From the NCBI RefSeq assembly GCF_016902445.1, contig NZ_JACSNX010000008.1, forward strand, positions 1-64,000: 64,000 nucleotides of DNA, read 5' to 3'. Shown here in pieces: positions 8,413-16,564 of the stretch. The notes beneath the pieces were generated by a model. That model saw only the letters and a list, made by a program, of their open reading frames with translations, had not been told where the DNA came from and did no database searches. The position numbers were made by a program, and so were the translations under genes. Every line of letters starts with the position of its first letter. The stretch's first letter is position 1. This DNA is from Oscillibacter valericigenes. Its GTDB lineage: Bacteria > Bacillota > Clostridia > Oscillospirales > Oscillospiraceae.

Positions 8413-9114
8413 ATGGCAAATAAAGTCAGATCCCTGCTGGGCGGGCCGGGTTTCTACGCGGTCCTGGCCCTGTGCATCGTGGCGGCGGGCGTGGGCGGAT
8501 ATTTCCTGCTGCTGCGGGAAGACCCGCAGGCGGCGGTCCCAGCCGTCCCGGACACGGAGGCCTCCGCCCCGGCGGAAGACCTGCCGGAGCACGAGCCGGT
8601 GGTGGAGACGGTGCCTCTGGAGGAGCCGGAGGAGGAATCGGAGCCTGCCGTCATGCCGGAGGTGACGGTCCCGCTGGATGACACCCCCGTGGTGGCGGAG
8701 GAGCCCCAGGTGGTGGTCTCTCCCCTGCAGGGGGAGGTGGTGGCGGCCTTTTCCGTGGACCAGCTGCAGTATAACGAGACGCTGGACGACTGGCGGACCC
8801 ATGACGGCGTGGACATCGCAGCGGCGGAGGGGGACGCGGTCCTGGCGGCCTGCGCCGGGACGGTGGCCTCCGTCAGCGACGACCCGCTGATGGGCACCAC
8901 GGTGGTGCTCCGGCACAGTGACGGCTATGAGACCACCTACGCCAATCTCCAGGCGGAGCCGGCGGTGGAGACGGGAGACACCGTCACCGCCGGGCAGGCC
9001 ATCGGCGCGGTGGGGACCACTGCTGTGGCGGAATCCGCCCGGGGGGCCCATCTGCATTTTTCCGTCACAAAGGACGGGGAGACTGTGGATCCGGACAGGT
9101 TCCTCAACGGATGA
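8413..9114 (+). CDS. Membrane-anchored M23 (LytM) peptidase, SpoIIQ-like
   Basis: The 233-residue protein has one N-terminal membrane helix (about residues 14-35), a Pro/Glu/Val-rich acidic linker (about 38-102) and a C-terminal LytM domain. The zinc ligands of an active M23 peptidase are present: His and Asp in THDGVDIAA and the HLHF motif. Domain layout and size match SpoIIQ, the forespore partner of SpoIIIAH in sporulating Firmicutes; clostridial SpoIIQ often keeps the zinc site. Another cell-wall endopeptidase is equally possible. AGGGAGG lies about 11 bases before the ATG. It is monocistronic, closed by a terminator shared with the convergent MATE gene. Confidence 0.75.
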   Translation: MANKVRSLLGGPGFYAVLALCIVAAGVGGYFLLLREDPQAAVPAVPDTEASAPAEDLPEHEPVVETVPLEEPEEESEPAVMPEVTVPLDDTPVVAEEPQVVVSPLQGEVVAAFSVDQLQYNETLDDWRTHDGVDIAAAEGDAVLAACAGTVASVSDDPLMGTTVVLRHSDGYETTYANLQAEPAVETGDTVTAGQAIGAVGTTAVAESARGAHLHFSVTKDGETVDPDRFLNG

Positions 9115-9119
9115 AAGAA

Positions 9120-9159
9120 CCCGGCGGAACGGCAAATGCCGTTCCGCCGGGGCTTTTTT
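9120..9159. terminator. Terminator between M23 gene and convergent MATE gene
   Basis: A perfect 14-bp stem (9121-9134 with 9137-9150) is followed on the plus strand by TTTTTT. The T-tract favours use by the M23 gene. Confidence 0.85.
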
Positions 9160-9165
9160 CGGATA

Positions 9166-10557
9166 TCAGGCCTGCTGTCCGCCGATGCGGGCGGTGACGG
9201 CCCGCATGGTCCGGCGCAGGAAGATGGCGCTCAGCAGCAGGGACACCAGCTCGGAGATGGGGAAGGCCAGCCACACCAGCGTCAGGTTGCCGGTGTGGGA
9301 CAGCAGCCACGCCACCGGCAGCAGCACCACCAGCTGGCGGCACACGGAGGTGATCAGACTGTACAGCGGGTTGCCGATGGCCTGGCACACGGAGCCGGCG
9401 ATGATGTCAAAGCCTGCCAGCATGAAGGACACGGAGATGACCCGCAGGGCTACGGAGCCGATGGAGAGCATTTCCTCCGAGGCGTTGAAGAACAGCAGCA
9501 GCTGCTGGGGGAAGAGCTGGAAGATCAGGAAGCCTACGGCCATAATGGCCACAGCGGTGCAGATGGTCAGCTTGATGGTCCGCTTCACCCGGGGCAGGCT
9601 GGCGGCGCCGTAGTTGTAGCTGACGATGGGCACCATGCCGTTGTTCAGTCCGAATACCGGCATGAAGACGAAGCTCTGGAGCTTGAAGTAGGCACCGAAC
9701 ACGGCGGTGGCCGTCTTGGTGAAGCCGAAGAGGATCTTGTTCATGCCGAACACCATGGCGGAGCCGATGGACTGCATGACAATGGAGGGAAAGCCCACCC
9801 GGTAGATTTCGGCCGCCACCTTGCCGTGCCACCGGATCTCCCGGGGCAGGATGTGGATGTCCGGATTGCACTTGAGGTTCAGCACCAGGGCGGCGGCAGC
9901 GGCCACGATCTGCCCGGCAACCGTGGCGATGGCGGCGCCGGCCACCTCCATCCGGGGCAGGCCGAACCAGCCGAAGATCAGGATGGGATCCAGCACGATG
10001 TTGATGAGGGCGCCGGTGAGCTGGGTGCACATGGCCAGGAAGGTCCGGCCGGTGGACTGCAGCAGCCGTTCAAAGCAGAACTGGCTGAAGATGCCGATGG
10101 AGCAGCCCAGGCAGATGGAGGCGTAGTCCACGCCGTAGTCGATGATGACCTGCTCGCCCCCGGCCTGCAGCTCGAAAAAGGTCCGGGAGAAAAAAATGCC
10201 GATCACGGCAAACACCACGAAGTTGCACAGGGCAAGAAAAATGCCCGTGTTGGCGGCCCGGTCCGCCATGGCCTGGTTCTTCTCCCCCAGGGACCGGGAC
10301 AGCAGGGCATTGATGCCCACGGCCGTACCGGAGCCAAAGGCGATCATCAGGTTCTGCAGGGGGAAGGCCATGGACACGGCGTTCAGGGCATCCTCGCTGA
10401 GCTGTGCCACAAACACGCTGTCCACCACATTGTAGCAGGCCTGGACCAGCATGGAGATCATCATGGGGACCGCCATGTTGGCCAGCAGCCGGCCGATAGG
10501 CAGCACGCCCATCTTGTTCTCCTGGGGCGCCGCGCCCTGGGGAAGGTTTTCTGCCAT
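9166..10557 (-). CDS. MATE-family multidrug/sodium antiporter
   Basis: About twelve hydrophobic segments and the MATE opening LLANMAVPMMISMLVQACYNVVDSVFV identify a cation-coupled exporter of drugs or metabolites, closest in feel to the MepA/DinF-like NorM clade. FGSGTAVGINALLSRSLGEK and the repeated second-half blocks fit the two-fold MATE topology. I prefer the start at 10557 (MAENLPQG), with AAGGA 13 bases upstream; an ATG eight codons earlier has no visible ribosome site. The substrate cannot be predicted. Confidence 0.9.
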   Translation of the reverse strand: MAENLPQGAAPQENKMGVLPIGRLLANMAVPMMISMLVQACYNVVDSVFVAQLSEDALNAVSMAFPLQNLMIAFGSGTAVGINALLSRSLGEKNQAMADRAANTGIFLALCNFVVFAVIGIFFSRTFFELQAGGEQVIIDYGVDYASICLGCSIGIFSQFCFERLLQSTGRTFLAMCTQLTGALINIVLDPILIFGWFGLPRMEVAGAAIATVAGQIVAAAAALVLNLKCNPDIHILPREIRWHGKVAAEIYRVGFPSIVMQSIGSAMVFGMNKILFGFTKTATAVFGAYFKLQSFVFMPVFGLNNGMVPIVSYNYGAASLPRVKRTIKLTICTAVAIMAVGFLIFQLFPQQLLLFFNASEEMLSIGSVALRVISVSFMLAGFDIIAGSVCQAIGNPLYSLITSVCRQLVVLLPVAWLLSHTGNLTLVWLAFPISELVSLLLSAIFLRRTMRAVTARIGGQQA

Positions 10558-10585
10558 GGGAATTCCAACATCCTTTCTCATTCAG

Positions 10586-10625
10586 CGAGACGTGACACGG
10601 GAGAACTCCCCCGTGTCACGTCTCG
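10586..10625. repeat. Perfect 16-bp inverted repeat between prfB and MATE gene
   Basis: Arms 10586-10601 and 10610-10625 are exact reverse complements around eight bases. No T-tract follows on the minus strand. It could be a weak terminator for prfB, or an mRNA stabilising structure or operator in front of the MATE gene. Confidence 0.6.
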
Positions 10626-10690
10626 TATTTGATTTCTCTATTTGGTTGCGGCTCTCAAGAGCCGGGCATCCGGAAGGACGCGTGGACGAT

Positions 10691-11815
10691 TTATTTTTTC
10701 AGCTCGCCGGTGGCCAGCTGGGTCAGATACGCGTTGATGAAGCCATCGAGATCGCCGTCCATGACGTTGTCGATGTTGCCGGTCTCGTAGCCGGTGCGGG
10801 TGTCCTTCACCATCTGATAGGGCATGAACACGTAGGAGCGGATCTGGCTGCCCCACTCGATCTTCATCTGCACGCCCTTGATGTCGGAGATCTTCTCGGC
10901 GTGCTGCTGCTGCTTCAGCTCCACCAGCTTGGCCCGCAGCATCTTCATGCAGTTGTCCTTGTTCTGGAACTGGCTGCGCTCCTGCTGAGAAGCCACCACG
11001 ATGCCCGTGGGCTTGTGGATCAGACGGACGGCGGAGGAGGTTTTGTTGACGTGCTGGCCGCCGGCGCCGCTGGCCCGGTACACCTGCATCTCGATGTCCT
11101 CGTCCCGGATCTCCACCTCGTCGTCGTCCTCGATCTCGGGCATGACCTCCACAGCGGCAAAGCTGGTCTGCCGGCGGGCGTTGGCGTCAAAGGGAGAGAC
11201 CCGCACCAGCCGGTGGACGCCGTTCTCGCTCTTCAAGAGGCCGTAGGCGTTGTCCCCCTGGATGGCAATGGATGCGGACTTGATGCCCGCCTCGTCTCCG
11301 TCCTCATAGTCCAGGATCTGGTAGGTGAAGTCGTGGCGCTCCGTCCAGCGGGTGTACATGCGGTAGAGCATCTGGGCCCAGTCCTGGGCCTCGGTGCCGC
11401 CGGCGCCGGCGTGAAAGGTCAGAATGGCGCTGTGGCTGTCGTACTCCCCGGAGAGCAGCGTGGCCATCCGGGATTCCTCCACCTTTTCCTCCAGCGTCTG
11501 GAAGCCGGCCTTCAGCTCGTCCAGCAGCTCCGCGTCGTCCGCCTCCTGGCCCATCTCGCACAGGGCCGTCAGGTCCTGCCACTCGGCCACCAGCTTGTCC
11601 TGGCGGGCGATCTTGTTCTGCAGCTGCTTGAGGCGCTGCTGCACCTTCTGGGACCGCTCCAGATCGCTCCAGAAGCCGTCCTGGGCGGTCTCGTCCTCCA
11701 GCTTTTGGGCCTCCGCCCTGGCGCTGTCCATATCCAGCGCGGCGGAGAGCTTGTCCAGCTCGGGACCCAGGTCCCGGAGCTTCTGCTTATATTCGTCGTA
11801 TTCGATCAAAGCCAT
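10691..11815 (-). CDS. prfB: Peptide chain release factor 2
   Basis: RF2 reads UAA and UGA stop codons and triggers peptide release. The 374-residue protein has the RF2-specific SPF anticodon-like tripeptide in VRVSPFDANARRQ and the peptidyl-transferase GGQ in SGAGGQHVNKT. The usual programmed +1 frameshift near codon 25 is absent: the frame runs uninterrupted from MALIEYDEYKQK. The ATG at 11815 has GGAGAG immediately upstream; an in-frame TTG seven codons earlier is a worse start. Autoregulation by frameshifting is therefore not expected here. Confidence 0.95.
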   Translation of the reverse strand: MALIEYDEYKQKLRDLGPELDKLSAALDMDSARAEAQKLEDETAQDGFWSDLERSQKVQQRLKQLQNKIARQDKLVAEWQDLTALCEMGQEADDAELLDELKAGFQTLEEKVEESRMATLLSGEYDSHSAILTFHAGAGGTEAQDWAQMLYRMYTRWTERHDFTYQILDYEDGDEAGIKSASIAIQGDNAYGLLKSENGVHRLVRVSPFDANARRQTSFAAVEVMPEIEDDDEVEIRDEDIEMQVYRASGAGGQHVNKTSSAVRLIHKPTGIVVASQQERSQFQNKDNCMKMLRAKLVELKQQQHAEKISDIKGVQMKIEWGSQIRSYVFMPYQMVKDTRTGYETGNIDNVMDGDLDGFINAYLTQLATGELKK

Positions 11816-12092
11816 GAGATCTCTCCACTTCCTCAAATTTCATTAGCCATAGTATTATATCGGAGAGACTTGGATTTGTAAAGAAAAATGCGTAAAAAAA
11901 CGGAAAATCCCCGTCTGCCCCCGGTATTTCACAGGCGGACCTGCGGCCTGGCGGAAGCCGGGGCGGAAATTTTATGGAGCGATGGCGAAAAGTTCATAAT
12001 TTGTTCATGATTGCCGGGCGCTTTCCCGCTATGTTACACGTAGAGAGATAGAAGCTGGAAACTACTTTTTGGAATATGGTGGAGGAAACAAG

Positions 12093-15026
12093 ATGAAAGG
12101 ATTCTGGAAGAAAAAGCTCCCGGCGTGTCTGCTGTCGCTGGCACTGCTGATGGGGACGGTGCCCATGGCGTCGGCCGCGTGGGCGGATCTGACGTATGAT
12201 GTGGACGAGGACGATTATGTTTTTATCGGAGCGGATGATTTCGAAGATCTCTTTGACGAGGAATGGGATGGCTGGGATTCTTTCGAATATCTGGAGTTCC
12301 GAAACATTGATGATTTTGACGATTATGGGTATTTCACCGCAGAAGACGGCGATGGCTACAATGCACAGTTAGACAGTGATGACCTGTATGACGGCATCTT
12401 CTACAGCAATGGCCGGGATGCCGAAGACTGGGATGAATATGACCTGGATACGCTCTATTTTGAAACCTACGACAACATAGACAGCGATACGATCTACATC
12501 GATTTTACGCTCTACGGGTATGACGAAGATGTGGATGGCACCATGTGTATCGATATCGCCGGCGGTTATGGCAACTCTGGTGATGTGGAGCTGACCTACT
12601 ATGTGGACCCCGACGATGATGTGGAACTGGATGCCGATGACTTCTGGGACCTGTTCGACGAGGAGTCCCGGGAGGATTTTGAATATCTGGAATTCTACAG
12701 CTACGATGACTTTGACGACTACGGCTATTTCGAGGCAGAGGACGCGGACGGCGACTGGGTGCAGCTGTACGATTCCACGCTGGATGACGGCTACTACTAT
12801 TACAATTGGTATGACACCAGCTCCAGCTACGACTACGCGCTGGACCGTATGACGTTCTGTGCGGACAAGAACGCCGACGAGGACACGCTGGAGTTCCCCT
12901 TCACCATGTACGGCGACGACAACGACGAAGTGGACGGCACCCTCTACATCGAGATCGGCGAGGGCACCGGCACCAGCTCCAAGGCGGACTTCGTCTACCA
13001 GGTGGACCCGGACGACGATGTGACGCTGGATGCCGAGGACTTCTACGACTTTTTCTACGATGAGTCCGACTATGACGAGCTGGAGTACATCGAGTTCACC
13101 GGCTATGATGATTTCGACGACTACGGCTGGTTCGGCGCCGACGGATACGACTACGATGATTATGTCCGGGACTATGAGCTGAACGACAGCGATCTGGACG
13201 ACGGCTACTTCTACTACGACGAGGACGACGTGTGGGACGACTATGAGTTCGAGCTGGACACCCTCACCTTCCACGCCGACCGGAACGCCGACGAGGACAC
13301 CCTGACCTTCGACATCACCATGCACGGCATCAAAGGCGACAAGATCGACGCCACCCTCGCCATCGAGATCGGCGAGGGCACCACGTCCAGCGCCACCAAG
13401 GTGGACGGCGACATCATCTACGAGGTGGATCCGGACGATACCGTGACCTTTGACCGGGATGACTTCTGGGAGTTCCTGGACGACGAGACCGGCGAGGATC
13501 TGGAGTATGTGCGCTTCACCGACGCCACCGGTCTGGACGACTGGGGCGAGCTGTACAGCTATGACTACAACGATGACCGGGTGTACTTCGACGAGGGCGA
13601 CCTGGACGACGGCTACTTCTACTATGACAGCAAGGACCTGTACTATGACGACGACTGCACCCTGGATGACCTGACCTTCCTCTCCTATGATGACGCCGAC
13701 GGCGAGGTGGTGTATCTGGACTTCACCGCCTACGGCCGGGATGACGACGCCAAGGGCACCGTGGCCATCGCCATCGGCGATGTGGGCGGTGTGACCGCCG
13801 AGGGCGGCGACATCCGCTATTACACCGACTACAGCGGCCGGGTGCAGATCAACGCCAACGACATCGCCCGGTTCTTTGAGGAGAGCTATCCCGGCTACAC
13901 CCTCCAGTATGTGACGCTGAAGGGGGCGCCGGACTACGGCAGCCTCTACTACAACTACTACGGCACCAGTGAGTACGGCACCTCCTACAGCATGCGCATC
14001 ACGGCGGACAACTGCGACGACATGGATCTCTACTTCAGCCCGTCCAGCAGCCAGTACGCCCTCAGCGAGCTGACCTACGTGCCCAGCGGCGTCAACTACT
14101 GCGCCCAGATCCCCTTCACCGCCTACGGCACCGGCAGCCGGTCCGTGTCCGGCACCATCCTCATCAGCGTGAACCTCAGCGAGGTGCCTGATGTCTACGG
14201 CCCCACCCCCAAGAATACGGCCGTCACCTTCCCGGCTGCCTCCATCTACACGGCGGTGTCCCAGGCCAGCGGGCTGGGCCTGTCCAGCATCCAGCTGCTG
14301 GAGCTGCCTGCCGCCAATGAGGGGACCATTTACGTGGGCAGCGGCACCTCCCAGCGGGCCGACACCTCCACCCTGTACGGCTACTCCAGCGGCAGCCAGC
14401 GGATCAGCCAGCTGCGGTTCGTGCCGGCCACCGGCTTCACCGGCTCTGTGGAGATCCCCTACGTGGCCTGCAACAGCAGCGGCACGCCCATTGCCAGCGG
14501 CAAGCTGTGTCTGGGCGTGGTGGAGGAGATGGAGGACTTCTCCGACATCAGCTCTTCCACCTGGTGCTACAAGTACGTGCTGGAGCTCAGCGACGCCGAC
14601 GTGATCGACGGCTACAGCGACGGCACCTTCAAGCCCGACAACCAGGTGACCTACGGCGCCGCCCTGAAGCTCATCATGCTGGCCGCCGGCTATACCGAGC
14701 AGGCGCCGGTGAATTCCAACGTGTTCAGCGGCTATCTGGCCCGGGCCCAGGCGGACGGCCTGGTCTCCGGCAGCGTGGACCTGGATGCGCCCATCACCCG
14801 GCTGGCGGTGAGCCAGATCGCCGCCAAGGCCATGGGGCTGAGCATCAACAACCTGTCCAGCGTCCGGCCCTTTACCGACACCAGCGACCCCTATGTCCAG
14901 GCCCTGAATGCCGCGGGCATCGTGGAGGGCTACTTCGACAACGGCACCAGCACCTTCAAGCCCTACAACACCCTGACCCGGGGCCAGATCTCCGCCATCG
15001 TCTGGCGGATGGAGCAGTACCAGTAA
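12093..15026 (+). CDS. Very acidic repeat surface protein with C-terminal SLH domains
   Basis: The 977-residue secreted protein has a signal peptide (KKK then a hydrophobic core ending near MASAA, about residue 29). Six tandem units of roughly 125-140 residues follow, beginning near bases 12190, 12586, 12988, 13411, 13807 and 14175. Units 1-4 are extraordinarily rich in Asp, Glu and Tyr (DDFDDYGYF, VDPDDDV, LDDGYFYY recur). Units 5-6 are less acidic and Ser/Tyr-rich. The last 170 residues are S-layer-homology repeats (DVIDGYSDGTFKPDNQVT, GYFDNGTSTFKPYNTLTRG) that would bind pyruvylated wall polymers. GGAGG precedes the ATG at 12093. Function is unknown; adhesion or cation binding are guesses. 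Unit 1 uses more AT-rich codons than later units. Confidence 0.85.
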   Translation: MKGFWKKKLPACLLSLALLMGTVPMASAAWADLTYDVDEDDYVFIGADDFEDLFDEEWDGWDSFEYLEFRNIDDFDDYGYFTAEDGDGYNAQLDSDDLYDGIFYSNGRDAEDWDEYDLDTLYFETYDNIDSDTIYIDFTLYGYDEDVDGTMCIDIAGGYGNSGDVELTYYVDPDDDVELDADDFWDLFDEESREDFEYLEFYSYDDFDDYGYFEAEDADGDWVQLYDSTLDDGYYYYNWYDTSSSYDYALDRMTFCADKNADEDTLEFPFTMYGDDNDEVDGTLYIEIGEGTGTSSKADFVYQVDPDDDVTLDAEDFYDFFYDESDYDELEYIEFTGYDDFDDYGWFGADGYDYDDYVRDYELNDSDLDDGYFYYDEDDVWDDYEFELDTLTFHADRNADEDTLTFDITMHGIKGDKIDATLAIEIGEGTTSSATKVDGDIIYEVDPDDTVTFDRDDFWEFLDDETGEDLEYVRFTDATGLDDWGELYSYDYNDDRVYFDEGDLDDGYFYYDSKDLYYDDDCTLDDLTFLSYDDADGEVVYLDFTAYGRDDDAKGTVAIAIGDVGGVTAEGGDIRYYTDYSGRVQINANDIARFFEESYPGYTLQYVTLKGAPDYGSLYYNYYGTSEYGTSYSMRITADNCDDMDLYFSPSSSQYALSELTYVPSGVNYCAQIPFTAYGTGSRSVSGTILISVNLSEVPDVYGPTPKNTAVTFPAASIYTAVSQASGLGLSSIQLLELPAANEGTIYVGSGTSQRADTSTLYGYSSGSQRISQLRFVPATGFTGSVEIPYVACNSSGTPIASGKLCLGVVEEMEDFSDISSSTWCYKYVLELSDADVIDGYSDGTFKPDNQVTYGAALKLIMLAAGYTEQAPVNSNVFSGYLARAQADGLVSGSVDLDAPITRLAVSQIAAKAMGLSINNLSSVRPFTDTSDPYVQALNAAGIVEGYFDNGTSTFKPYNTLTRGQISAIVWRMEQYQ
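12185..14520 (+). repeat. Six tandem degenerate protein-coding repeats
   Basis: Each unit follows the same plan: an opening beta-strand plus VDPDDDV, an ADDF(W/Y)D helix start, an EYLEF strand, a YDDFDDYGYF segment, LDDGYFYY, LDxLTF with NADEDT, and a closing GTLYIEIGEG strand. Spacing is about 370-425 bases. Divergence increases towards the C-terminal units. Confidence 0.8.
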
Positions 15027-15035
15027 ACCGAAAAA

Positions 15036-15067
15036 AACAGCGGACCGCCGAGGCGGCCCGCTGTTTT
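15036..15067 (+). terminator. Terminator after the SLH protein gene
   Basis: ACAGCGG-ACCGCC pairs with GGCGGC-CCGCTGT around a short loop with one A/C mismatch, followed by TTTTT and preceded by an A-run. It can serve both strands. Confidence 0.8.
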
Positions 15068-15087
15068 TCTGCAGGGAGAGAGGAGCA

Positions 15088-15939
15088 TTATTTCAGCAGC
15101 GCGCTGTATACGTCCCGGGGAATGGTGAATTCCACCATGCCCATGTAGCCGGCGGCCACGGTGTACTCGTCGAATACCAGGACCAGGTCGCCGTCCGCAT
15201 TCCAGTAGAAGCTCTGCTCCGGGTCGATGGCGGTGAATTCGTCCGTCAGATAGCTCAGGGACGCGTCTGCGGCCATCTGTTCCTCCATCTGGCGCAGGAC
15301 CTCCGCGGACAGGACGGAGACATAGTCCGCGCCGGGCCGGAACAGATCGCCAAGAGTGACGATCTCGCCGGTGGCCTTGTCGATGTGGTAGAATCGGGTG
15401 AGATCATAGCCGCTGGCCTTGACCTTGGTGGCATCGATCCGCAGGGTGAACCAGGTGTCGCTGTCCGTCACCACAGAGGAGGTGATGTCCAGACCCTGGT
15501 AGCCCTCGCCCGTGGCCTCGCAGTCCGCCTGGAACTGGGCGATCAGCTGGTCGGTAAAGGCCTGCACCTGGTCGTTGACCTCGTCGGCGGCGTCGCTGCC
15601 GCCCAGCTCGGGGACGTGGACGTCGGCGGTGTTGTGGCCGTCGTCATACTGGTAATCCCGGAAGGTGACGACCCGCACCACAGCGCCCAGCACCGGGATG
15701 TCGCTCATGGCGGCCGCCGCCGAGGGCGAGACGTTGGGAATGGCTACGAATACGGCCAGAGCCGCGGCCACGCCCAGCAGGGCACGGCAGGAACGTTTCT
15801 GTTTGGTATCTTTCATAGTGGTCTCCTTTAACGCGGCGCAGGTGTTCCGCACCTTTCCGGCATACGTCTCCGGCAGGGGGAAGGGCTCCTGCTTCGCCCG
15901 CTCTTTCAGTCGCTTGTCGAATGGCTCCACCTTGCGCAC
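15088..15939 (-). CDS. RsiV-like membrane anti-sigma factor (DUF3298)
   Basis: The 283-residue protein has a charged cytoplasmic N-terminus (about 1-48), one membrane helix (about 50-66), and an extracellular region with the DUF4163/DUF3298 pattern (FYHIDKATGEIVTLGDLF, DEYTVAAGYMGMVEFTIP). This is the architecture of RsiV, which holds its ECF sigma factor at the membrane until a signal (lysozyme for Bacillus RsiV) triggers proteolysis. It starts with GTG at 15939, one base after the stop of the adjacent sigma gene, so the two are translationally coupled. The ligand in this organism is unknown. Confidence 0.8.
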   Translation of the reverse strand: MRKVEPFDKRLKERAKQEPFPLPETYAGKVRNTCAALKETTMKDTKQKRSCRALLGVAAALAVFVAIPNVSPSAAAAMSDIPVLGAVVRVVTFRDYQYDDGHNTADVHVPELGGSDAADEVNDQVQAFTDQLIAQFQADCEATGEGYQGLDITSSVVTDSDTWFTLRIDATKVKASGYDLTRFYHIDKATGEIVTLGDLFRPGADYVSVLSAEVLRQMEEQMAADASLSYLTDEFTAIDPEQSFYWNADGDLVLVFDEYTVAAGYMGMVEFTIPRDVYSALLK

Positions 15940-15940
15940 C

Positions 15941-16429
15941 TCATTCTTCGTGTAATAGTTGCTTCAGCCGGGATCGTCCCCGGGAGAGACGGGTCTTCAC
16001 CGCCGCCTCGCTGATGCCCAGGACGGCGCTGATCTCCCGGATGGACAGGTCCTCATAGTAAAACAGGGTCACGACCGCCCGCAGGTCGCAGTTCAGCGCC
16101 ATGACCGCCTGCCACAGGGACAGACGCTCCGTCTGGTCCGCCGCCGGGGCCGGCAGGAAGTCCTGGACGTCCGCCAGGTCCACCGTGGTCCGCCGCTTTC
16201 GGCAGAACTCGTAGCATTTGTTGACCAGGATCTTCAGGATCCAGGGGCGGAACCGCGCCGGGTCCCGCAGGCTGCCGCGGCTTGCATAGGCGGCGCAGAT
16301 GGCCTCCTGCACGGCGTCCTCCGCATCTTCGTCCTGGCGGAGGATGGACTTGGCGGTGCGGAACATGGCCTCCTGATTCCGGATCACCTGATCGCAGAAT
16401 GTTTCCTTGTCCAACGGAAAATTTGTCAT
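15941..16429 (-). CDS. ECF-type RNA polymerase sigma factor, SigV-like
   Basis: The 162-residue protein has only sigma regions 2 and 4. Region 2 runs from about residue 15 to 75 (FRTAKSILRQDEDAEDAVQEA, core-binding and -10 recognition). Region 4 runs from about 105 to 158 (DLSIREISAVLGISEAAVKTRLSRG, the -35 helix-turn-helix). It is cotranscribed with the RsiV-like anti-sigma gene immediately downstream, giving a typical signal-responsive pair, perhaps for cell-wall stress. AAAGGAG lies about 14 bases before the ATG. Confidence 0.88.
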   Translation of the reverse strand: MTNFPLDKETFCDQVIRNQEAMFRTAKSILRQDEDAEDAVQEAICAAYASRGSLRDPARFRPWILKILVNKCYEFCRKRRTTVDLADVQDFLPAPAADQTERLSLWQAVMALNCDLRAVVTLFYYEDLSIREISAVLGISEAAVKTRLSRGRSRLKQLLHEE

Positions 16430-16524
16430 GGCGGGACTGAGCGCTCCTTTGGGTTCGTTTGACCGGTCAATTATTCAGATGCAGCAGCTGCGGAAAAAGT
16501 GACAGGTGAAAGAGAAAAAAATCA

Positions 16525-16558
16525 GAAAAACCGCCCGCCGGACCAGGGCGGACGGTTT
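16525..16558 (-). terminator. Terminator after prfC
   Basis: On the minus strand AACCGTCCGCC pairs with GGCGGGCGGTT and is followed by TTTTTCTGATTTTTTT, five bases past the prfC stop codon. Confidence 0.85.
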
Positions 16559-16564
16559 GGATGA

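Noticed and set aside
10586-10625. Calling the 16-bp inverted repeat a definite terminator of prfB
   Set aside because: No T-tract follows on the minus strand, so it is listed as an inverted repeat of uncertain role.
12369-13325. A Val/Ile-rich 318-codon minus-strand frame inside the acidic SLH gene
   Set aside because: Asp and Tyr codons read backwards give Val, Ile and similar residues, so the hydrophobic frame is a by-product of the repeat composition.
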